Source of the DNA: a virus
DNA length: 24,777 bases
Strand: one strand, 5' to 3'
IMG/VR virus record: IMGVR_UViG_3300028925_000779
Coordinates: 1 to 24,777 of that record
This document shows, piece by piece, positions 20,514 to 24,777 of the stretch; the first letter of the stretch is position 1; the number at the start of each line of letters is the position of its first letter. Below the pieces are notes generated by a model. It searched no databases and was not told the origin of the DNA. It worked only from the letters and a program-made list of their open reading frames with translations. Both the position numbers and the translations under genes were made by a program.

Positions 20514-20544
20514 CCAAACAGAATCATACTTTTTCTATTATATA
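20514..20544 (+). promoter_or_regulatory. putative phage late promoter 5 (lectin-portal cluster)
   Basis: CCAAAC at 20514-20519, 12 nt, then TTTCTATTATATA at 20532-20544, spacing identical to promoters 1, 3 and 4. It starts 8 nt after the end of the structured RNA candidate and ends 2 nt before the ATG at 20547, again implying a leaderless or near-leaderless mRNA. Confidence 0.65.
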
Positions 20545-20546
20545 AT

Positions 20547-21656
20547 ATGATACAAGGATTTACAGAATCAGACTTTACAGCTTACTTATCTACTGAGGAC
20601 AATAGAATCGATACTGAAGTTTCAGTCAGTCAAGTTAGATTGCTAGTAAAGCTTATAAATGATATGAATGGTGATATTGAATATGTATATCCAATTTCAT
20701 TAAAAGGTCCGCAGCAAAGATATACAAAATTAGATTTTCTTTATAATGTAGTTCCTGATAGATATACAGGAAAAGTTAATCTTTTACCTGCGGGTCATTG
20801 GAAGTATGAAGTCTATGAAGTTACTTGGAAAGGTGCTGTAAATGTCGCTTTTGGATTTGCTCCAGCAACAGAAACAGATGTCTTATCTGTTGATGACCCT
20901 CACGGAATAGTGCAAGGATTAGTTACTAAAGGTATCTTAAACTTGACTGAGAAATTAGGAACAGAGCAAGTACAATACAACCAACACGAATCACCAGATA
21001 GTCCTAATTATGTATGGTATGGTCAAGATATTGATGTGTGGAATCCTGCGGATGAAACATCTATGATTGCTTGGTATAAAAATAAAGTAGGAATTACTTT
21101 AGATAGTAGTGGTAATGTAAGTGAATGGATAGATAGTTCTGCGAATACATTTGATTTATCACAAGCGGTATTGGCTTCAAGACCTTCATATACTGCAAGC
21201 ACAGGTGGTCTTATTTTTGATACTACAGGTGTTACTGATGTATTACAATCCTTTGCCAGTTATCAGCTTACATCTCAGTTTACAATTGCTTTTAAAATTA
21301 AATCTAAAAGTATTACAGGAACATCAAACATATTAAGCTCAACAACAAATCAGTCGATAATTGAAATTGGTGGATGCTGTAATGTTGATATATATGGTGG
21401 AACAGGAGTAGGAAAAAACTTATTTACTACAACAGGAACTATTGAAGATGCTTACATAGTACTCACAAGAAACGCTGCCAATACAATAGAATTAACTTTT
21501 AATGGGATAGTTCAAAATACTAATACTTTAACAACTGTTCCTAGATTCAATGAAATAGGAGAAAAATTTGATGGGAGTATTTTTGAAATAATGGTATTTG
21601 ATTCTACTTCACAAGCATTAACAGATTTAATAAACGAAAGACTTTCAAACTTATAA
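20547..21656 (+). CDS. virion protein with C-terminal LamG/concanavalin-like lectin domain
   Basis: A 369-residue protein. Residues 1-155 form a domain with IDTEVSVSQVRLLVKLINDM, YPISLKGPQQRYTKLDFLYN and PAGHWKYEVYEVTW, a conserved N-terminus in structural proteins of Bacteroidota phages. From about 165 the C-terminal half has SMIAWYKNKVGITLDSSGNV, SEWIDSSANTFDLSQA, GGLIFDTTGV and TIAFKIKSKS, then FDGSIFEIMVFDSTSQAL, the pattern of LamG-like beta sandwiches that bind sugars. It is probably displayed on the virion and could bind host glycans. Its location before the portal suggests a head or neck position. It has a late promoter of its own. Confidence 0.7.
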   Translation: MIQGFTESDFTAYLSTEDNRIDTEVSVSQVRLLVKLINDMNGDIEYVYPISLKGPQQRYTKLDFLYNVVPDRYTGKVNLLPAGHWKYEVYEVTWKGAVNVAFGFAPATETDVLSVDDPHGIVQGLVTKGILNLTEKLGTEQVQYNQHESPDSPNYVWYGQDIDVWNPADETSMIAWYKNKVGITLDSSGNVSEWIDSSANTFDLSQAVLASRPSYTASTGGLIFDTTGVTDVLQSFASYQLTSQFTIAFKIKSKSITGTSNILSSTTNQSIIEIGGCCNVDIYGGTGVGKNLFTTTGTIEDAYIVLTRNAANTIELTFNGIVQNTNTLTTVPRFNEIGEKFDGSIFEIMVFDSTSQALTDLINERLSNL

Positions 21657-21657
21657 A

Positions 21658-23652
21658 ATGGATAAAATAATTTCAGTAGATTTAAGCACTTCAACAAGTC
21701 CCTTAGTGCAGGAGGTAAGGGGAAAAGATTGGATTGAATACGGCGACGCTAATGGGCAATGGAGAAACCTCTACCCACAGTTCTTAATTGACCTTTACTA
21801 TTCTAGTTCTATAACGGCTGCTATCGTAAATGCTACTGCTGAAATGATTAGTGCTGAGGACTTAGTTATAACTGATGAAGAAGATAGAGATGAAGAAGCA
21901 AGGGTAAAGCTTCAAAACTTTATGAATAATGCTAATGGAAATGAAACACTACACGAAGTATTGAAAAAGGTAGCATTTGACTTTAAGCTTCAGGGTGGCT
22001 TTGCCCTTAACATAGTATGGTCAAAAGACAGGACTCAAATAGCAGAGCTGTACCACATTCCTGTCGAAAAAATTAGATGTGAACGTCCTGATGAATTTGG
22101 AAAGACTAGAGGTTACTATGTATCAGGAGATTGGGCAAATACAAGAATGAATAAGCCTTATAGAGTACCTGCCTTTAATGTAAACGATAGAACTTCACCT
22201 AATCAAATATTATACACAGGGCTTTACAGTCCTAATATGAATTCTTATTATACTCCCGATTACGTTAGTTGTAATAATTGGGCTTTGATAGACTCAAAGG
22301 TTTCAGAATTTCACCTCAATAACATCTCTAATGGATTCACAGGTTCATTTATGATTAGTTTTGCGAATGGAATCCCGACCGCTGAAGAGAGAAATCAGAT
22401 TGAACAAAGCTTAGAACAAAAATTTACTTCAGAAAAAAACGCAGGAAAATTTGTCTTGACATTCTCAGACGATAAGACTAGAGTACCTGAAATAACTTCT
22501 ATAAGTCCTTCAGATTTGGACAAACAGTATTTGGCACTTCAAGAACTACTTACTAGCAACATCCTCTCAGGGCATAGGGTGACGTCTAAGACACTTATGG
22601 GCTTGGATAGTGCTAATGGGTTCTCAAGCAATGCAGACGAGCTAAACGCAGCTTCTAATTTTTATAAAAATACAGTAGTTGTAGGATTTCAAAATCAAAT
22701 ACTTAAAGTATTGCACAAGATATTTCAAGTAAACAATATGGATATGCCTGTGCAGTTTGTGCAGCTTAAACCTATTACTATTAAGTTTACTAATCAAGAT
22801 TTAGCGGCTGTATTAACTCCTGATGAAATACGGGAAGAAATGGGATATGCTCCTTTAGATGTTAATGTAGATGTAAGAGAGGATTTTTCAAAAGTTGGAA
22901 TGATTGATGGAAAGCCTGTTTTTGATACCATAGAAGAAGCTTTAGCGAGTGCAAAGACTTTAGGGTGTGAAGGGTATCACGAACACGATTATGAAGGTAA
23001 GACAGTCTATATGGCTTGCGAAGGACATACTGAAGCTACACAACTAGCAGAGTGGATAGAAGAATTTGGTGAAGATATGCCTGAAGATTGGGAATTAGTA
23101 GATGAAGAAGTGGTAGATGGTGAGCATAGAGATTTTGATTTTGAGAAAGTATTAAATGAAGAAGCTGACAATAATATAGAACTTGCATCAGCAGTAAGTG
23201 CAACTCCCAACAAAAGAAGTAGTCAAGATGGGGTAAATAAATCTTACAATGACTATTATAAAGTGAGATATGTGTATGCTACTGATAATTTCTTAACAAA
23301 CAAATCAGGTACAAGCAGAGAGTTTTGTAGAGATATGGTGGCAGCTAAAAAGATATATACAAAAGAAGATTTAGTAAATGCTAATAGTTTGACTTTAAAT
23401 CCAGGATTTGGAATTGATGGTAAAAAACGGTACGATTTGTTTCTTTTTAAGGGCGGCCCTCAGTGCAGACATTTCTTCTTGCGTCAAATTTTTAAGACTT
23501 CACTAAGAGGTGCTAAAAGTAAAATATCTAGTAGTCAATTAATATCTTATACTAAAGCTAGGTCTGAAGGATTTACAGCTGAAAAGAATGATAAGCTAGT
23601 AGCAATAGCACCACAAAGAATGAAAAATAACGGATATAACAAACCAAGATAA
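21658..23652 (+). CDS. portal protein with C-terminal cysteine/histidine extension
   Basis: A 664-residue protein, longer than common portals of 400-500 residues. The portal core (about 25-420) includes GQWRNLYPQFLIDLYYSSSI, AFDFKLQGGFALNIVWSKDR, AELYHIPVEKIRCERPDE, a long stem-like helix (AEERNQIEQSLEQKFTSEKN) and the HRVTSKTLMGLDSANGFSSN motif. Residues about 435-458 contain CEGYHEHDYEGKTVYMACEG followed by H, suggesting metal binding. The last 135 residues have YKVRYVYATDN, SREFCRDMVAAKKIYTKEDL and LFLFKGGPQCRHFFLRQIFK, a domain repeated in Bacteroidota phage portals but of unknown role. It forms the dodecameric DNA gate at one vertex. Confidence 0.82.
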   Translation: MDKIISVDLSTSTSPLVQEVRGKDWIEYGDANGQWRNLYPQFLIDLYYSSSITAAIVNATAEMISAEDLVITDEEDRDEEARVKLQNFMNNANGNETLHEVLKKVAFDFKLQGGFALNIVWSKDRTQIAELYHIPVEKIRCERPDEFGKTRGYYVSGDWANTRMNKPYRVPAFNVNDRTSPNQILYTGLYSPNMNSYYTPDYVSCNNWALIDSKVSEFHLNNISNGFTGSFMISFANGIPTAEERNQIEQSLEQKFTSEKNAGKFVLTFSDDKTRVPEITSISPSDLDKQYLALQELLTSNILSGHRVTSKTLMGLDSANGFSSNADELNAASNFYKNTVVVGFQNQILKVLHKIFQVNNMDMPVQFVQLKPITIKFTNQDLAAVLTPDEIREEMGYAPLDVNVDVREDFSKVGMIDGKPVFDTIEEALASAKTLGCEGYHEHDYEGKTVYMACEGHTEATQLAEWIEEFGEDMPEDWELVDEEVVDGEHRDFDFEKVLNEEADNNIELASAVSATPNKRSSQDGVNKSYNDYYKVRYVYATDNFLTNKSGTSREFCRDMVAAKKIYTKEDLVNANSLTLNPGFGIDGKKRYDLFLFKGGPQCRHFFLRQIFKTSLRGAKSKISSSQLISYTKARSEGFTAEKNDKLVAIAPQRMKNNGYNKPR

Positions 23653-23673
23653 CACTTTAAAAATCAGACACTT

Positions 23674-24246
23674 ATGTCATACGTACTATTTATATCAGAA
23701 GCTAAATTAAAGGACTCTACAGCAATCAATCTTAATGTCGATGTAGACCTCCTACTTCCCTATGTACGTCAAGCACAAAAACTGTGGTGTGAGACACGAC
23801 TTGGCACACCTCTAAACAATAAATTGAAAGACTTAATTACTACAGGTACAGTAGGTGCTGTAGGTAATGAAGCTTATAAGACTTTATTAGATGAATACAT
23901 AGGGGATTTTTTGCCAGTGATGGCTATGTATCACGCTATTCCGTTTTTACGTTTTAAAGTGGAAAATGGAAACATATATAGCAAAACGAGTGAAACTGGA
24001 ACTGCCCTTTCAACTGAAGAAGCACAACATTTAAGAGAGGAGTGCAAAAATACTGGTGAATATTATTTAGAGAGAATGATAGACTACATAACTTGTAATA
24101 ATTCACTTTTTCCTGAATATGGAACTTCTACTGGTTCAGATGTGGATGCAAATAGAAATGCGTATTACAATGGAATGAACCTTGAAAGACCAAACAATCA
24201 AGGAAATAAACTTACATTAAGGAACTTTTTAAACGCTTCAGATTAA
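23674..24246 (+). CDS. head-tail connector protein, DUF6712-like
   Basis: A 190-residue mostly helical protein with LLPYVRQAQKLWCETRLGTP near residues 27-46, YKTLLDEYIGDFLPVMAMYH around 69-88 and EEAQHLREECKNTGEYYLER near 113-132. This resembles DUF6712, a family adjoining portals in Bacteroidota phages and related in plan to gp6-like connectors that extend the portal toward the tail. It follows the portal by 21 nt. The Asn-rich C-terminus (NAYYNGMNLERPNNQGNK) is probably exposed. The stop overlaps the next start in a TAATG junction. Confidence 0.75.
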   Translation: MSYVLFISEAKLKDSTAINLNVDVDLLLPYVRQAQKLWCETRLGTPLNNKLKDLITTGTVGAVGNEAYKTLLDEYIGDFLPVMAMYHAIPFLRFKVENGNIYSKTSETGTALSTEEAQHLREECKNTGEYYLERMIDYITCNNSLFPEYGTSTGSDVDANRNAYYNGMNLERPNNQGNKLTLRNFLNASD

Positions 24247-24389
24247 TGAAGAAACACTACAAGACAAAACCAATTAATATTACAAAATTAAAGACATACT
24301 TAAAAGATGCCAATAAAACAGATAGCAAAGGAAACACTAGAAGTAGTGGGGGTAAATGCAACAATACTAAGCGTAACGACCTTCACTAA
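24246..24389 (+). CDS. small basic protein, 47 residues (uncertain)
   Basis: A basic frame coupled to the connector gene by a TAATG junction. The product begins MKKHYKTKPINITKLKTYLK and ends with a polar Ser/Asn/Lys-rich section. It overlaps the holin-like gene by 83 nt in another frame. The N-terminal half looks like a real small phage protein, while the C-terminal half may be shaped by the overlapping gene. I recognise no family. Confidence 0.4.
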   Translation: MKKHYKTKPINITKLKTYLKDANKTDSKGNTRSSGGKCNNTKRNDLH

Positions 24390-24477
24390 TATAGAAGTAG
24401 CTTTAAAGATAATCTTATTACTTGTGTCTATAATCTACACTGTAGATAAGTGGTGGTTTCACAAAAATAATAGATGA
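24307..24477 (+). CDS. holin-like small membrane protein, 56 residues
   Basis: A 56-residue protein with a soluble N-terminus (MPIKQIAKETLEVVGVNATI, LSVTTFTNIEVA) and a membrane segment at about 32-47 (ALKIILLLVSIIYTV) followed by DKWWFHKNNR, basic and aromatic at the membrane edge. The same plan is seen in small putative holins of Bacteroidota phages located before lysis genes. It would form pores or lesions in the inner membrane at the end of infection. Its stop is immediately followed by the next gene in the same frame. Confidence 0.6.
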   Translation: MPIKQIAKETLEVVGVNATILSVTTFTNIEVALKIILLLVSIIYTVDKWWFHKNNR

Positions 24478-24480
24478 AAC

Positions 24481-24777
24481 TTGATTAACTTATTACTCAT
24501 AAGGGATACTTTTAGTGAAATCTCTGTTATTGGTGAACTGTTTTTAAATGGTGAAAGGATGTGTGATACCTTAGAGAACCCTTGGCTAGATAATAAAAGA
24601 AGTATAAGTTGCATTCCTGAAGGGGAGTATAACGTAAGACTAAGATATCCTAGAGAATCAGGCTCAAAAGAATATTTACATTTATTAGTTATGGGTGTTC
24701 CTGATAGAATTCTAGTTTTATTGCATATAGGAAATAAAGCAAAAGATACAAGAGGCTGTATTCTAGTAGGACTCGGG
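24481..24777 (+). CDS. DUF5675 family protein (3' partial), probable TTG start
   Basis: An open frame that continues past the window edge, 99 codons visible. The protein shows LLIRDTFSEISVIGELFLNG, then CDTLENPWLDNKRSISCIPE, GEYNVRLRYPR, LLVMGVPDRILVLLHIGNKA and KDTRGCILVG, a clear DUF5675 pattern (L-E-D/N-PW, C-I-P-x-G-x-Y, H-x-G-N-x-x-x-D-T-x-G-C). The family is phage-associated and often near lysis genes; its role is not established. No ATG is available in frame: the TTG at 24481 is the first usable start after the TGA at 24475. A nearby ATG at 24474, in the ATGA position usual here, is in the wrong frame by one base. Confidence 0.72.
   Translation, partial: MINLLLIRDTFSEISVIGELFLNGERMCDTLENPWLDNKRSISCIPEGEYNVRLRYPRESGSKEYLHLLVMGVPDRILVLLHIGNKAKDTRGCILVGLG

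Noticed and set aside
1-24777. Integrase, attachment sites or repressor indicating a prophage
   Set aside because: No recombinase or repressor-like gene and no convincing att-like repeat is visible in this window; the lifestyle stays open.

Overview
This window looks like roughly 25 kb of a tailed double-stranded DNA phage (or prophage) of a Bacteroidota host, probably a flavobacterium. The evidence is low GC, every convincing gene on the + strand, very dense packing with many ATGA and TAATG stop/start overlaps, almost no Shine-Dalgarno sequences, a DUF3127-type protein, host-type TAnnTTTG boxes, and a structural gene set of the kind seen in Bacteroidota phages. No integrase, repressor, tRNA or CRISPR array is visible, so lifestyle cannot be decided here. 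TAA, TAG and TGA all behave as stops.

Layout. 1-3744: replication/recombination block with the tail of an unidentified gene, a DUF3127 ssDNA-binding-like protein ending in DDLPF, a DnaA-domain-IV-like protein, a replisome-organizer-like initiator whose linker DNA is a candidate origin, a compact cytosine-C5 methyltransferase and a NinG/Rap-like protein. 3745-6388: regulatory and small-protein block with a host-type promoter box, a putative phage sigma factor, a cysteine-rich protein, two 59-residue proteins, DUF3310 and a NinB-like protein. 6389-8078: terminase small and large subunits. 8079-17274: tail module with a tail assembly chaperone carrying a probable -1 frameshift, tail completion proteins, two large tail/baseplate proteins, a YadA-like fibre and the tape measure protein. 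17275-24246: head module with XkdF-like protease, scaffold, major capsid protein, a major tail tube-like protein, a lectin-like protein, an extended portal and a DUF6712-like connector. 24246-24777: small proteins, a holin-like membrane protein and the start of a DUF5675 protein.

The most interesting feature is a bipartite motif, YCAAAY, 12 nt, then TTTCTATTATATA. Its 13-base part occurs exactly five times, each time in an intergenic gap just before a structural or packaging gene. All copies lie downstream of the sigma-like gene. I infer a dedicated late promoter class read by this sigma factor. At three of the five promoters the predicted transcription start falls on or next to the ATG, implying leaderless late mRNAs. 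Second is a compact multi-stem RNA candidate at 20392-20506, flanked by a host-like box upstream and a late promoter downstream. Third is the T7 slip site in the tail chaperone gene. The head/tail order is also unusual: the tail module sits between terminase and the protease-scaffold-capsid-portal genes.
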